A stretch of DNA of 64,000 nt, taken from contig JAJZVM010000015.1 of assembly GCA_021845645.1 (NCBI GenBank), positions 1 through 64,000 on the forward strand, given 5' to 3'. Shown one piece after another: positions 52,851 to 63,108 of this stretch. The position numbers were made by a program, and so were the translations under genes. The notes beneath the pieces are model-generated. The model made no database searches. It was given only the letters and a program-made list of their open reading frames with translations, and was not told the DNA's origin. This stretch comes from Bacillota bacterium. Lineage in GTDB: Bacteria; Bacillota_E; JAJZYS01; JAJYTV01. Position 1 is the first letter of the stretch. Every line of letters begins with the position of its first letter.

Positions 52851-53356
52851 TGGCGAGGGCCTTCTGCTACGGCGACAACGTCGACACCGACGTCATCATC
52901 CCGGCCCGCTACCTGGTGACAGGCGACCCCGCGGTGCTCGGGCGCCACTGCCTCGAGAACCTCGACCCCCAGTTCGTGGCGCAGGTGCGGCCCGGCGACG
53001 TCGTCGTCGGCCGGCGCAACTTCGGCTGCGGCAGCTCGCGCGAGCACGCGCCGCTGTCCATCAAGGGGGCGGGGGTCTCGATGGTGATCGCGGCGTCCTT
53101 CGCCCGCATCTTCTTCCGCAACGCCATCAACATCGGCCTGCCGGTCTACGAGTCGCCGGAGGCGGCCGAGGGCATCCGGAGCGGCGACGAGATCTCGGTC
53201 GAGGCGCAGGCCGGCGTGATCCGGAACCTCACGCGCGGCGAGGAGTACCCCGTCCGGCCGCTGCCGCCGTTCGTGCAGCAGATCGTGACGGCGGGGGGCC
53301 TGATGGCCCGTCTGAGACTTGAGCTCGAGGGAGGGGACGGCAGTGATGGGAACTGA
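52850..53356 (+). CDS. leuD: 3-isopropylmalate dehydratase small subunit
   Basis: This 168-residue swivel-domain subunit has [37 protein letters not shown] and [15 protein letters not shown]. It completes the LeuCD enzyme. ATG 52850 overlaps the leuC stop by one base. Its 3' end overlaps leuB. Confidence 0.92.
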   Translation: MARAFCYGDNVDTDVIIPARYLVTGDPAVLGRHCLENLDPQFVAQVRPGDVVVGRRNFGCGSSREHAPLSIKGAGVSMVIAASFARIFFRNAINIGLPVYESPEAAEGIRSGDEISVEAQAGVIRNLTRGEEYPVRPLPPFVQQIVTAGGLMARLRLELEGGDGSDGN

Positions 53357-54488
53357 GGTGCGCTTCGACCTGGTACTGCTGCCGGGCGACGGCATCGGCC
53401 CCGAAGTGGTCTCCGCCGCGGAGGTCGTGCTGCGGGTGGTGCGCGAGGAGCTGCGCCGGGAGGGGATGGACCTCTCCTTGGTCCGCCACCCGATCGGCGG
53501 CGAGGCCATCGAGGAGAGCGGCAGCCCTCTGCCGCAGGCGACGCTCGACGCGGCCTTGGGCGCGGACGCCGTCCTGCTCGGCGCCGTCGGGGGGCCGCGC
53601 TGGGACAGCCTCGGCCCTGCGGTGCGGCCCGAGGCGGGGCTGCTCGGCCTCAGGCGGGCGCTCGAAGTCTATGCGAACCTGCGCCCCGCCACCCTGCTGC
53701 CCGGCCTGCAGGGCCGCTCGCCGCTCCGCTCGGAGAGCGTCGGCGGGCTGGACATCCTCCTGGTGCGCGAGCTCACGGGCGGCGTCTACTTCGGCCAGCC
53801 GCGGGGCCGCGAGGGTACGGGGCCCAGCCGCCGCGCGGTCGACACGATGGCCTATGCCGAAGCGGAGATCCGCCGCGTGGCGCACGTCGCCTTCCGCGCG
53901 GCGCGTAAGAGGCGGGGACGGGTCACGTCGGTCGACAAGCGCAACGTGCTCGAGACGTCGCGGCTCTGGCGCGAGGTGGTGGACGAGGTGGCCGGCGACT
54001 ATCCCGACGTGGAGGTGGCACACCAGCTCGTCGACAGCATGGCGATGCTGCTCGTGCAGACGCCGAGTGCCTTTGACGTGGTGCTGGCGGAGAACATGTT
54101 CGGCGACATCCTCTCGGACGAGCTCGGCGGCATCGTCGGCAGCCTTGGCGTGATGCCGTCCGCAAGCCTCGGGGACGGCGGCCGGGGGCTCTACGAACCG
54201 GTGCACGGCTCGGCGCCGGACATCGCGGGCATGGACGCGGCGAATCCGCTCGGCGCCATCCTCTCGGTGGCGATGCTGGCGGAGCACAGCCTCGGTCTGC
54301 CCTGGGTCGCGCGCGGCATCGAGAAGGCCGTCGAGGGGGCACTCGGGCTCGGCCTGCGCACGAGGGACATCGCGACGGGCCGGCCGGGCGAGCGCATCGT
54401 CGGCACCCGCGCGATGGCCGAGGAGGTCGCGCGGCAGCTCTCCCAGGAGCTGTTCAGCCGCCAGTCCCTGAACGAGGCCTACTTCTAA
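53346..54488 (+). CDS. leuB: 3-isopropylmalate dehydrogenase
   Basis: This 380-residue enzyme has LLPGDGIGPEVV and LLGAVGGPRWD. Substrate residues lie in LRRALEVYANLRP and LTGGVYFGQPRG, and the metal/nucleotide segment is EPVHGSAPDIAG. It oxidises 3-isopropylmalate with NAD. ATG 53346 follows GGAGGGG; it overlaps leuD by 11 nt. GTG 53343 is an alternative start. Confidence 0.93.
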   Translation: MGTEVRFDLVLLPGDGIGPEVVSAAEVVLRVVREELRREGMDLSLVRHPIGGEAIEESGSPLPQATLDAALGADAVLLGAVGGPRWDSLGPAVRPEAGLLGLRRALEVYANLRPATLLPGLQGRSPLRSESVGGLDILLVRELTGGVYFGQPRGREGTGPSRRAVDTMAYAEAEIRRVAHVAFRAARKRRGRVTSVDKRNVLETSRLWREVVDEVAGDYPDVEVAHQLVDSMAMLLVQTPSAFDVVLAENMFGDILSDELGGIVGSLGVMPSASLGDGGRGLYEPVHGSAPDIAGMDAANPLGAILSVAMLAEHSLGLPWVARGIEKAVEGALGLGLRTRDIATGRPGERIVGTRAMAEEVARQLSQELFSRQSLNEAYF

Positions 54489-54537
54489 CACACCGGCCGG
54501 CCGGCCGGGCAGGGATCCGGAAGGGAGGACAGGACGG

Positions 54538-56271
54538 ATGAGAAACGGTGCCCAGACCCTACTCGACTGCCTGCGCGAAGAAGGCGTCGACGTGATCTTC
54601 GGCTACCCTGGCGGAGCCGTGCTGCCGATCTACGACGCGCTCTACGACGCGCCGATCCGCCATGTCCTCGTGCGTCACGAGCAGGGCGCGGTGCATGCGG
54701 CGGACGGCTACGCGCGGGCCAGCGGCAAGGTGGGCGTATGCCTCGCGACCTCCGGGCCCGGCGCGACCAACCTCGTGACAGGCCTCGCGACCGCCCACAT
54801 GGACTCGACGCCGCTCGTGGCCATCACGGGCCAGGTGGCGCGGCCGCTGATCGGCAGCGACGCCTTCCAGGAGGTGGACACCCTTGGCGTCACGCGCGCC
54901 ATCACGAAGCACAACTACCTCGTCGAGCGGGCGGCGGACATCCCGCGCATCGTGCACGAGGCCTTCCACATCGCGCGAAGCGGCCGGCCCGGACCTGTGC
55001 TGATCGACATCCCGAAGAACGTCGCGCTCGAGCGCGGCGACTTCCCCCACGCCGGGGGACCGCCGGGCCGCCGCGGCTACCGCGTCGTCGGTCCCCCGGC
55101 CGAGGCGGAGGTGCGCTCAGCCGCTGAAGCCATCGCCCGGGCGGAGCGCCCCCTGGTGCTGGTCGGGGGCGGCGTCGTCCTCGCCGGCGCCGAAGGGCGC
55201 GTGCGGGAGCTCATCGCGCGGATCGACGCCCCGGCCGCCTCGACGCTGATGGGGCTCGGCGCGGTGGACGGCCGCTCCGAGCGCCACCTGGGGCTGCTCG
55301 GCATGCACGGCACCTTCGCGGCCAACCGCGCCACCGCCCAGGCGGACCTGATCATCGGGCTCGGCCTGCGCTTCGACGACCGCGTGACCGGCTCGGCGAA
55401 GCACTTCGCGCCGCGCGCCGCCATCCTGCACTGCGACATCGACCGGGCGGAGATGGGCAAGACGGTGCGGCTGGACCTGCCGGTGCTGGGAGACCTGCGC
55501 TACACCCTGCCGATGCTGCTCGCGGCCCTGCCGCAGGAGGTGCCCTCCGAGGTCCGGACGGCGCGGAGGGACTGGTGGCGGGAGGTGCGGGCGTGGGAGC
55601 GCCAGCAGGGCTGGACCTGGGCGACGCCGATGGAGATGGGCGGTTCGGGCGGAGAGCCTCTCAGGCCGCAGGCCGTGCTGCAGGCCGTGCACCGCGTGAC
55701 GCGCGGCGAGGCGGTCGTCGTGACGGACGTCGGCCAGCACCAGATGTGGACGGCGCTCCTCTACCCCTTCCTGCGCGCCCGCCAGCTGATCACCTCCGGC
55801 GGTCTCGGCACGATGGGCTTCGGCCTGCCCGCCGCCCTCGGCGCCCAGCTCGCGCGCCCGGATGCGAGCGTCTGGCTCGTGTCGGGCGACGGCAGCATCC
55901 AGATGAACCTGCAGGAGATGGCGACCGCCACGAACTACCGCCTGCCCGTACGGGTCGTCGTGATCAACAACCACCAACTCGGCATGGTGCGCCAGTGGCA
56001 GGAGCTCTTCCACCAGGAGCGCTACAGCGCCGTCGCGATGTCGGACCTGCCGGACTACCGCCTGCTGGCGGAGGCGTACGGCTGGCGCGGCCTGCGCGTC
56101 GAGAGCAGGGAGGAGCTCGGCGAGGCGCTCAAAGTCGCTGCGGCCGAACCGGGCCCGGTCATCCTCGACGTCGTGGTGGCGCCGCAGGAGAACGTGTTCC
56201 CGATGGTGCCGGCCGGCGCGAGCCTGCAGGATGTCCTTCTCGAGAAGCCCGTACCCGTCCAAGGGAGCTGA
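54538..56271 (+). CDS. ilvB: Acetolactate synthase large (catalytic) subunit
   Basis: This 577-residue ThDP enzyme has the activating Glu in [21 protein letters not shown], the FAD/central domain, and the ThDP motif from [18 protein letters not shown] to NN. It condenses two pyruvates, or pyruvate with 2-oxobutyrate. It is encoded seventh in the operon, apart from its small subunit IlvN at the front. A GGAAGGAGGA site precedes ATG 54538. Confidence 0.93.
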   Translation: MRNGAQTLLDCLREEGVDVIFGYPGGAVLPIYDALYDAPIRHVLVRHEQGAVHAADGYARASGKVGVCLATSGPGATNLVTGLATAHMDSTPLVAITGQVARPLIGSDAFQEVDTLGVTRAITKHNYLVERAADIPRIVHEAFHIARSGRPGPVLIDIPKNVALERGDFPHAGGPPGRRGYRVVGPPAEAEVRSAAEAIARAERPLVLVGGGVVLAGAEGRVRELIARIDAPAASTLMGLGAVDGRSERHLGLLGMHGTFAANRATAQADLIIGLGLRFDDRVTGSAKHFAPRAAILHCDIDRAEMGKTVRLDLPVLGDLRYTLPMLLAALPQEVPSEVRTARRDWWREVRAWERQQGWTWATPMEMGGSGGEPLRPQAVLQAVHRVTRGEAVVVTDVGQHQMWTALLYPFLRARQLITSGGLGTMGFGLPAALGAQLARPDASVWLVSGDGSIQMNLQEMATATNYRLPVRVVVINNHQLGMVRQWQELFHQERYSAVAMSDLPDYRLLAEAYGWRGLRVESREELGEALKVAAAEPGPVILDVVVAPQENVFPMVPAGASLQDVLLEKPVPVQGS

Positions 56272-56275
56272 GGCC

Positions 56276-57940
56276 ATGCGTTCGGACACGATCAAGCTGG
56301 GGCCGGACCGTGCGCCGCACCGCGCCCTGCTGCGCGCCGCGGGCGTGCGGCCTGCCGACTTCGGCAAGCCGTTCATCGCCATCGCCAATTCCTACGTCGA
56401 CATCGTGCCAGGACACGTCCACCTGCAGGAGTTCGGACGCATCGTCAAGGAGGCGGTGCGCACGGCGGGAGGCGTGCCGTTCGAGTTCAACACCATCGGC
56501 GTCGACGACGGCATCGCGATGGGCCATCTCGGCATGCGCTACTCGCTGCCGAGCCGCGAGCTGATCGCGGACTCTGTCGAGACGATGGTGCGCGCGCACT
56601 GGTTCGACGGCATGATCTGCATCCCCAACTGCGACAAGATCACGCCAGGCATGCTGATGGCCACGATGCGCCTCGACATCCCCACGATCTTCGTCTCGGG
56701 CGGGCCGATGGCGGCGGGCCGCACGGCGGAAGGCACGCCGATCGACCTCATCTCGGTCTTCGAGGGCGTCGGCGCCTACCGCGCGGGGCGCATCGCGGAG
56801 ACGGAGCTCCTGGAACTCGAAGCCCTTGCCTGCCCGACCTGCGGCTCGTGCTCCGGCATGTTCACGGCGAACTCCATGAACTGCCTCACCGAGGCCTTGG
56901 GGCTCGCCCTGCCGGGCAACGGCACGCTTCTGGCCCAGACCCCAGGGCGCGAGGCGCTCGCGCGCCAGGCGGCCGAGCGCATCGTGGCGCTTGTCGCGGC
57001 CGACCTGCGCCCGTCGCGCATCGTCACCGAGGACGCGCTCGACAACGCCTTCGCGCTCGATATGGCGATGGGCGGATCGACGAACACGGTGCTGCACGGC
57101 ATGGCGATCGCGAGGGAGGCCGGCCTCGACTACCCGCTCTCCCGCATCGACGCGCTCTCGCGCCGCGTGCCCAACATCTGCCGCGTCAGCCCGGCATCGC
57201 ACTACCATCTCGAGGACGTCGACAGGGCGGGCGGCGTTCCCGCCATCATGAAGGCGCTCGGCAGGGTGCCGGGCCTCATGCACCTCGACGCCGTGACCGT
57301 GACGGGCGCAAGCCTCGGCGAGACGCTCGCCCTGGCGAGCGACCCGGACGGCGAGGTGATCCGGCCGGCCGACGACCCCTACGACCCGGAAGGGGGCCTG
57401 GCCATCCTCTACGGGAACCTGGCGCCACGGGGCGCCGTGCTCAAGGTGGCGGCGGTGGATCCCGAGGTGCGGCGCCATCGTGGGCCGGCCGTCATCTTCG
57501 AGTCCCAGGACGAGGCGGGCCGCGGCATCGAGCAGGGACAGGTCAAGGCGGGCGACGTGGTGGTAATCCGCTACGAGGGGCCGCGCGGCGGTCCCGGAAT
57601 GCCGGAGATGCTGGCGCCCACCTCGGCGCTGCAGGGCATGGGGCGCGGCCGGGAGGTCGCGCTGATCACCGACGGCCGCTTCTCCGGCGGCACCCGCGGC
57701 ATCTGCCTCGGCCACATCTCGCCGGAGGCCGCCGACGGTGGTCCCCTGGCCCTCGTGCAGAGCGGCGACGTGATCGAGATCGACATCCCGGCACGCCGCC
57801 TGACGCTGGAGGTGGACGAGGACGAGCTCGGGCGCCGGCGTGCCGCCTGGCGGGAGCCGCCGAGCCGCGCCGAAGGGGGCTTCCTGAGGCGCTATGCGCG
57901 CCACGTCACCTCGGCGGACGAGGGCGCCTGGCTGCGCTGA
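56276..57940 (+). CDS. ilvD: Dihydroxyacid dehydratase
   Basis: This 554-residue enzyme has the Fe-S cysteines in [11 protein letters not shown] and [29 protein letters not shown] and [21 protein letters not shown] complete the match. It makes 2-oxo acids from dihydroxyacids, the last shared step of the pathway. It starts 4 nt after the ilvB stop and is the last gene of the T-box operon. No clear terminator follows. Confidence 0.93.
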   Translation: MRSDTIKLGPDRAPHRALLRAAGVRPADFGKPFIAIANSYVDIVPGHVHLQEFGRIVKEAVRTAGGVPFEFNTIGVDDGIAMGHLGMRYSLPSRELIADSVETMVRAHWFDGMICIPNCDKITPGMLMATMRLDIPTIFVSGGPMAAGRTAEGTPIDLISVFEGVGAYRAGRIAETELLELEALACPTCGSCSGMFTANSMNCLTEALGLALPGNGTLLAQTPGREALARQAAERIVALVAADLRPSRIVTEDALDNAFALDMAMGGSTNTVLHGMAIAREAGLDYPLSRIDALSRRVPNICRVSPASHYHLEDVDRAGGVPAIMKALGRVPGLMHLDAVTVTGASLGETLALASDPDGEVIRPADDPYDPEGGLAILYGNLAPRGAVLKVAAVDPEVRRHRGPAVIFESQDEAGRGIEQGQVKAGDVVVIRYEGPRGGPGMPEMLAPTSALQGMGRGREVALITDGRFSGGTRGICLGHISPEAADGGPLALVQSGDVIEIDIPARRLTLEVDEDELGRRRAAWREPPSRAEGGFLRRYARHVTSADEGAWLR

Positions 57941-58162
57941 ACCGCTTCCCACGGCGAAGGCCCGCTGTCGGCGTGTCCAGCAGCACACGATGTGCCAGGA
58001 TGGCCCTGACCGCGGTCCCGCGCAGCTGCTCGTAGTCGTCTTCGGGCAGGGCGCTTCGACGACAGGTGCGTACGGCAGTCAGGAAAGCAGCTCCTCCCCT
58101 GAAGCTCCGTGCTGCCGTGCGGACGTCTGACCGAGGCAGTCCTCGGCAGTTCGCCGGGCCAA

Positions 58163-58233
58163 CTTCGCGTTAACTGCGCGGACCTGCCCGAGTCCGGAGC
58201 GCTTAGGAAACAGAATGCAGCGAGATTAACCGT
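58163..58233. repeat. Intergenic repeat, left copy
   Basis: About 70 bases here resemble 60261-60330 in the same orientation, with the shared core GTTAACTGCGCG, CCCGAG and CTTAGGA. The two copies flank the tetR-MFS pair. The rest of the 348-bp gap 57941-58288 holds nothing I can name. Confidence 0.6.
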
Positions 58234-58288
58234 GAAATAGTGCAGTCGAGGGCCGGAACTTCAGACGGGCTAAGGGTCCAACGCCTTC

Positions 58289-58945
58289 TCATTTCGTTCG
58301 GTGCTTGGACTCTGCCCTCGAACGTCCTACCGTGCGGCTGCGCACACCAAGACTCGTAAGGACAAAGTGTCGGAGTGCCGCGCCGTACTCGTCGCCTTCC
58401 CGGAACGCTTCACCCATCGTCATGCGCCCCATCGCCGCGCCGTCCTGCGCTACCAGGAGGAAACGGGCGATCGCCTGGCAGGGAAGGGCGGGATCGAACT
58501 CCCCGAGCTGGACGCCCGCTTCGAGGACTGCGGTGAGCGCGGAAAGGTAGGCGTTGAAACGCTGCCCGGCCCTCTCCCTGTGCGCCGGACTCTCGCTCTC
58601 GGCGAGCTCGTATTCCACCATCGCTCTCACCCAGCGAGCCGCCCGGTCGTCAGGAACGTCGTCGGTGCGGGTCCAGGAGAGGACATAAGGGGCAACGGGC
58701 TGCTCACCACTCGCGAGGGCGCGCAGTCGCTCCAGGGACGCATCGTCTCTCTGCGTCAGGACCGCCGCGAAGAGATCCCGCTTGCTACTGTAGTAGTCAT
58801 AGAGACTTCCGCGGCTGACACCAGCCTCGTCTATCACGTCCTGCATGCGCGCGTCGCGATATCCGAGCCGCAGGAAGACCTCGAACGCGCTTTCGAGGAG
58901 CTGCGCCCTGCGCCGATCCTTATGCGTCTGCGGCACCTTCGGCAC
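58289..58945 (-). CDS. TetR-family repressor
   Basis: This 218-residue regulator has the N-terminal helix-turn-helix AFEVFLRLGYRDARMQDVIDEAGVSRGSLYDYYSSKRDLF and an all-helical ligand domain. GTG 58945 is chosen because AGAGGTGG lies just upstream; a longer frame exists. It overlaps the end of the MFS gene by 26 nt, so it is made from the same message. It probably binds the twin palindromes at 60181-60220 and represses its own operon. Confidence 0.87.
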   Translation of the reverse strand: MPKVPQTHKDRRRAQLLESAFEVFLRLGYRDARMQDVIDEAGVSRGSLYDYYSSKRDLFAAVLTQRDDASLERLRALASGEQPVAPYVLSWTRTDDVPDDRAARWVRAMVEYELAESESPAHRERAGQRFNAYLSALTAVLEAGVQLGEFDPALPCQAIARFLLVAQDGAAMGRMTMGEAFREGDEYGAALRHFVLTSLGVRSRTVGRSRAESKHRTK

Positions 58946-60161
58946 GTTCCACCACCTCTTCCGGTCCATAGCGTACCAGAAGCGTTGTAACGCCTGTCGC
59001 CGCCAGGAGCCCGCCGGAGAGCAGGAACGTCGTCCCGACCCCAAGCCTTCCCACGAGCAGACCGCCGAGGAGCGGGCCGCCGATCGCCGCGGCACTCCCA
59101 AGGCTTCGCACGCTGCCCATCACACGGCCTGTCCACTCCGCCGGCACCCGCCGCTGCAGAGCGGTCTGCAAGGTGATGAAGGATACCGCCGCCCCCCCTC
59201 CCAGAACCAGGGCCGCGAATGGAACAAGGGCGGTCGCGTGCTGCCAAACCAGCAGGGCCTCCGCCGCGATGGAAACTCCCATGACGATAGCGCCGACGGA
59301 GATTTGAACGCGAGTGGTGGTCCGCTGCCTGCGCATCGAGAGCGCTGCTGCACCTGCCATGCCGGCTCCGGAAAGGGACATCACGAGACCAAGGACCACG
59401 GCGGCATGGGCGGTTCCGCGCAGCAGGACGACGAACTGCGCATCGACGAGGTTTACGCCAAGAAGGAGAGCCACGTAGAGCAGCGCGAGCCGGCGTAGCG
59501 CTGCCATACGGCCGATCTCGCGCAACCCTGAGAGGGAGGAGGCGAGCAGCGGTCCCCTCTCGGCAGGTACCCCTCCTCCCCGTGGCCGTACGCCATCCGA
59601 GGGCAGGAAGAGGACGAATGTCGCTGCCGCCGCGAACGAGGCTGCGTCGATGTAGAACGGTGCCCGGGCACCCAAGAGCGCCACAAGCGCTCCGCTTAGC
59701 GTCGGACCGAGGAGCTTGGTTCCCCTATTAATCACCGTGCGGACCGCCATCGCCTGGTGCATCTGTGCGTCCGGCACCGCCTCCTTGACGAGGCTAAGCT
59801 CCGCTGGCGAGAAGAACGCCTCGGCGGCTCCCAGGAGCAAGAGAAGGGCATCGATCTCCAGGATCGAGCTTGCCGCTACGATCGCGAGAAGCAGAAGGGC
59901 GCTCAGCACGTCTGAGAGGATCATCAGCACCTTGCGGTTCGCCCGATCGGCCACCGCGCCGGCGACGGGGCCGAGAACCATGGACGGCACAAGGTTGCAG
60001 ACGAGGGCTACGCTGATACTGATCGGGGATCCGTGCCAGCGGATGCCGATCAGGACGAAGAGCGCTAGGGTGAACAGCCAGTCCCCTGTGTTGGAGGCGA
60101 GCTGCGCCGCCAGCAGCAAGAGAAGCCGTGCATTGCGCCACATCGACGAGGATTTGACCAA
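58920..60161 (-). CDS. MFS exporter (MFS_3/EntS-like)
   Basis: This 413-residue transporter has 10-12 membrane segments and the MFS loop motif GPVAGAVADRANRKVLMILSD between segments 2 and 3. The pattern is that of MFS_3 (enterobactin exporter-like) efflux proteins. TTG 60161 follows TTGGAGGGG. Pairing with a TetR repressor suggests inducible export of a toxic or signalling compound. The substrate is unknown. Confidence 0.85.
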   Translation of the reverse strand: MVKSSSMWRNARLLLLLAAQLASNTGDWLFTLALFVLIGIRWHGSPISISVALVCNLVPSMVLGPVAGAVADRANRKVLMILSDVLSALLLLAIVAASSILEIDALLLLLGAAEAFFSPAELSLVKEAVPDAQMHQAMAVRTVINRGTKLLGPTLSGALVALLGARAPFYIDAASFAAAATFVLFLPSDGVRPRGGGVPAERGPLLASSLSGLREIGRMAALRRLALLYVALLLGVNLVDAQFVVLLRGTAHAAVVLGLVMSLSGAGMAGAAALSMRRQRTTTRVQISVGAIVMGVSIAAEALLVWQHATALVPFAALVLGGGAAVSFITLQTALQRRVPAEWTGRVMGSVRSLGSAAAIGGPLLGGLLVGRLGVGTTFLLSGGLLAATGVTTLLVRYGPEEVVERAEGAADA

Positions 60162-60180
60162 CAGGACCCCTCCAAAACGG

Positions 60181-60229
60181 CGACATGGATGTCGCTTTCA
60201 CTATAGCGACACCCATGTCGGTTTGTCGA
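60181..60229 (-). promoter_or_regulatory. MFS-tetR promoter with twin operators
   Basis: On the minus strand, TCGACA (60224-60229) and TATAGT (60200-60205) are 18 bp apart. Two 14-bp palindromes, CGACAT-GG-ATGTCG (60181-60194) and CGACAC-CC-ATGTCG (60207-60220), lie on either side of the -10, 26 bp centre to centre. The whole 40-bp block is itself an inverted repeat with one mismatch. This is a strong candidate for TetR repression. Confidence 0.75.
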
Positions 60230-60260
60230 GGCCCAGCGGCTCGGCGCCTGTCTCCGCCGT

Positions 60261-60330
60261 ACTTCGTGTTAACTGCGCGTACTTCCCCGAGCCGGGATCA
60301 CTTAGGATCATAATGCACCGATACCAACCG
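60261..60330. repeat. Intergenic repeat, right copy
   Basis: About 70 bases resemble 58163-58233 in the same orientation. It lies in the 477-bp gap between the MFS promoter and the YtrA operon. The part from 60331 to 60555 shows no gene. Confidence 0.6.
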
Positions 60331-60558
60331 TACTTCGGATTCACGACGACTCCGAGCCCTAGCCTGGAACGGCCTCTCGGAGCGGAATCCGAGCTCCCCA
60401 TATGACAGACGTATGACACGTGTGGTGAGGCCGGATGGCAGAACCTGCCCCGGGGGAGATCTCGCCACCTGAAGCGCGCGATGCAGGCCTTCCTCGGGGC
60501 GTTTCCCGCAGATGCCTGCTGCGGCTTCGGGATAGCTTCCACGAAACTGATCTAGGGC

Positions 60559-60614
60559 TTGCCAAGTGGTGCAAGTACCGGTAACATGTCTGTGTGTACC
60601 GGTTGAACTGGTAC
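60559..60614 (+). promoter_or_regulatory. Promoter and operator of the YtrA-type operon
   Basis: TTGCCA (60559-60564) and TAACAT (60582-60587) are 17 bp apart. GTACCGGTT-G-AACTGGTAC (60596-60614) is a 19-bp palindrome with one mismatch just downstream, and TACCGGTA (60576-60583) overlaps the -10. Both fit sites for the GntR/YtrA repressor encoded next. Confidence 0.7.
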
Positions 60615-60638
60615 ACGCGTACGGAGAGGAGCCAGCTC

Positions 60639-61040
60639 ATGTGGCTTTCGATCGACCCGCGCTCACCGAAACCCGTCTACCAACAGGTCATCGACGGGGT
60701 CCGGGAAGCCGTTGCCAAGGGGCTGCTGGAGCAGGGCGACCGAATGCCTTCCGTGCGGGAACTGGCCGCCAAGATGACCATCAACCACAATACGGTCGCC
60801 CGCGCGTACCAGGAACTCGAACGCGAGCATGTGATCGAGGTCGTGCAGGGGCGTGGCACGTTCATCGCTGCTGCCTTCCCGCATCCCGATCGCGACGAGC
60901 GGGTTCGCGCGATCGCTGCTCGTATGCGCGAGCTGCTCGTCGAGGCGCACCATCTCCAGATGACCGACGACGACCTCATTGAGTTGTTTCGCGTCACCCT
61001 GAACGAGTGGCATCAGGAGAGGAGGCGAGCACACTCTTGA
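60639..61040 (+). CDS. GntR-family regulator, YtrA subfamily
   Basis: This 133-residue regulator starts with PVYQQVIDGVREAVAKGLLEQGDRMPSVRELAAKMTINHNTVARAYQELE, the YtrA-type winged helix. A short helical dimerisation tail follows in place of a ligand domain. ATG 60639 has GGAGAGGAG upstream. It overlaps the ABC ATPase gene by TTGA. YtrA regulators repress ABC operons that respond to cell-wall or membrane stress. Confidence 0.87.
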   Translation: MWLSIDPRSPKPVYQQVIDGVREAVAKGLLEQGDRMPSVRELAAKMTINHNTVARAYQELEREHVIEVVQGRGTFIAAAFPHPDRDERVRAIAARMRELLVEAHHLQMTDDDLIELFRVTLNEWHQERRRAHS

Positions 61041-61957
61041 CCGCGGCATTGCGGATGGCGGGAGTCGAGAAGCGATTTCGGGGATACCCGGTGCTGCGCG
61101 GGATCGAGTGGTCGGTTCCGGCCGGTAGGGTTTGCGGGCTGATAGGACCGAACGGAGCGGGCAAGACCACCCTCCTGCGTCTCGCGCTTGGTCTGCTGCT
61201 GGCGGACAAGGGCAGTATCGAGGTCCTCGGCGAGCCGATGGGCGTTGAAAACGCGGGGCTGCGCCAGCGCGTCCACTACATGGCGAGCGAGCGGGCTGCA
61301 GCGCCTGCCTTCCGGGTCGATGAGTGGATCCGCTATGCCAGCCTCGCTTACCCACGCTGGGACGCGTCGCGAGCGGTGCGGATGCTGGAGGCTCTCGACC
61401 TCGCGCCCAGGCGTCTGATACGTGAGCTTTCGGGGGGCCAGCGGACCAGCCTGCAGGTCGTTGTCGCGGCGGCAGCTCGGCCCGATCTGCTGCTGCTCGA
61501 CGAGCCAACGAACGGTCTCGACGTCTTGGTCAAGACCCAAGTTCTTCGGTTGGTCATCGATTTGGCCGCGGCAGAGGGCACCACCGTCATCGTCGCCACC
61601 CACCACATCGAGGACGTGGAGCGGTTGGCCGACCATCTGGCCGTGCTCCATGACGGTCGCCTCATCGCCCAGGGGGAACTCGACGCCATCAAAGCCAGCA
61701 TGCATCGCCTGCAGGTGGTGATTCCCGGCGATTGGCCTGCGGAGATTGATCAGGATCCGAGTGTGGTGAGGGTCGAGCGGCAGGGCAAGGCGGCCTTGAT
61801 CACGGTCGAAGGGCCGATCGAGCCTATCGCAACGCGTTGCCGCGCGCACGGGGCGGTCTTGGTGGAGCCGCTCGACCTGGACCTGACGGAGATCTTCCGA
61901 ATCATGCTGGGAAAGGAGGGTTACACCCGTGCCCAGCTCCAATGGAATGCCCGATAG
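61037..61957 (+). CDS. ABC transporter ATPase (YtrB-like)
   Basis: This 306-residue ATPase has Walker A GPNGAGKTT, signature LSGGQRTS, Walker B LLLLDEPTNGLD and the switch His in ATHHIEDVE. A C-terminal extension of about 90 residues follows, as in YtrB/BcrA-type exporters. TTG 61037 overlaps the regulator's stop; ATG 61055 is an alternative. It overlaps the permease gene by 29 nt. Confidence 0.88.
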   Translation: MTAALRMAGVEKRFRGYPVLRGIEWSVPAGRVCGLIGPNGAGKTTLLRLALGLLLADKGSIEVLGEPMGVENAGLRQRVHYMASERAAAPAFRVDEWIRYASLAYPRWDASRAVRMLEALDLAPRRLIRELSGGQRTSLQVVVAAAARPDLLLLDEPTNGLDVLVKTQVLRLVIDLAAAEGTTVIVATHHIEDVERLADHLAVLHDGRLIAQGELDAIKASMHRLQVVIPGDWPAEIDQDPSVVRVERQGKAALITVEGPIEPIATRCRAHGAVLVEPLDLDLTEIFRIMLGKEGYTRAQLQWNAR

Positions 61958-63044
61958 TCGCGACCGCGGCGCCCTGCTTGTTTCGCGCGCGGCACGTTAC
62001 CGCGAGCTGCGGGTCGACCGCGCCATTTACGTCCTGGGCAGCTTGGCGCTCCTGGCGCCCTGGGCGCTCTGGCTCCAGGGACTCTGGAGCATGCCGCAGG
62101 CGGCGCTGGCCGTCGACCACACCACCCTGAACGCCTTCATGCGCCTAAACCTCCAGGGGTTCGCTCAAGGCTCGGCGGGCTCCACTGCCACGTTCGACCT
62201 CCTCGTCGCGACCGCGATGGGGATTGCCCTCTTCGCCCATGACCGCTTCGCCGGGGGCCTGTTCTACAGCCTAGAGGGTCCCCTGAGTCGGCGCGAGGTG
62301 TTGGTGGCCAAAGTGGTCTTCGGCAGCGCAAGCATCCTCCTCGTGGCGACCGTGAGCACACTCGGCACCGTTCTGACGGCGGTTCTCAGCGGAAACGCTC
62401 CGCTGGCAGGGGCTGTCCTTCTGCGCTGCCTGTTTGACGCCACGGGCCAACTCAGCCTGTTTGCCACCGCGCTCGCTATGGGCACTGCCATGAGCACGGT
62501 GTTCAGCGTCGTCGCCACAGCCACCTGGATCCTCCTTCCTTCGCTCCTGCAAAGCCTTTTGAGCAACCTCTTCTTGGTGCCCGGCAAACAAGTCGTGACG
62601 CTGGTGCCAGGCGGCCAGCGCGTCCCAGTGACCACTGTACGGTTCGCAGCGCCCTGGATCGCGCATTTGGCGCAGGCGCTACCCAACCTGTCGCCCTTCC
62701 AGCCGATGGGGTCTTATGGGTGGTCGCTCGTCGCGGCCCTGGCGCTTATCGCCTGGTTCGTCGCGTGGACGGTACTAGTGCTGTGGCTCGCGTATGGCTG
62801 GTGGGAGCGGGCGCCGTTCGAGCGCCTGCGCGACGCCGTATTCTTCCCGTTCCTTTGGAACCTCTACTACGCCTTCCTCTCTCTGCTGAGCACCCTTGTC
62901 CTCGGCGCGTTGCTTACCCACGGCACAGTGTTCGGGATCGCCTGGGCTGCTATCTACTTGGCGCTGTTCGTCGCAGGCTGGTTCTTCTGGAGGTTCGTCG
63001 TGATCTGGCGTGGAGGCCGCGCCGATCAGCCTGTGCGAGCCTAG
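61929..63044 (+). CDS. ABC-2-type permease of the YtrA operon
   Basis: This 371-residue membrane protein has about six to eight hydrophobic segments. Its N-terminal half contains FAGGLFYSLEGPLSRREVLVAKVVFG, typical of ABC-2 permeases in YtrC/D- or EcsB-like exporters. GTG 61929 overlaps the ATPase gene, whose product it would pair with. The exported substrate is not evident; antibiotic or lipid-linked compounds are usual for the type. Confidence 0.82.
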   Translation: MPSSNGMPDSRDRGALLVSRAARYRELRVDRAIYVLGSLALLAPWALWLQGLWSMPQAALAVDHTTLNAFMRLNLQGFAQGSAGSTATFDLLVATAMGIALFAHDRFAGGLFYSLEGPLSRREVLVAKVVFGSASILLVATVSTLGTVLTAVLSGNAPLAGAVLLRCLFDATGQLSLFATALAMGTAMSTVFSVVATATWILLPSLLQSLLSNLFLVPGKQVVTLVPGGQRVPVTTVRFAAPWIAHLAQALPNLSPFQPMGSYGWSLVAALALIAWFVAWTVLVLWLAYGWWERAPFERLRDAVFFPFLWNLYYAFLSLLSTLVLGALLTHGTVFGIAWAAIYLALFVAGWFFWRFVVIWRGGRADQPVRA

Positions 63045-63108
63045 CGGAAGCGCGGAGGTGTTCTTTGGTGGCCCGGATTGCAGTGGGCAAGGTGACTGGT
63101 GATGTGAC

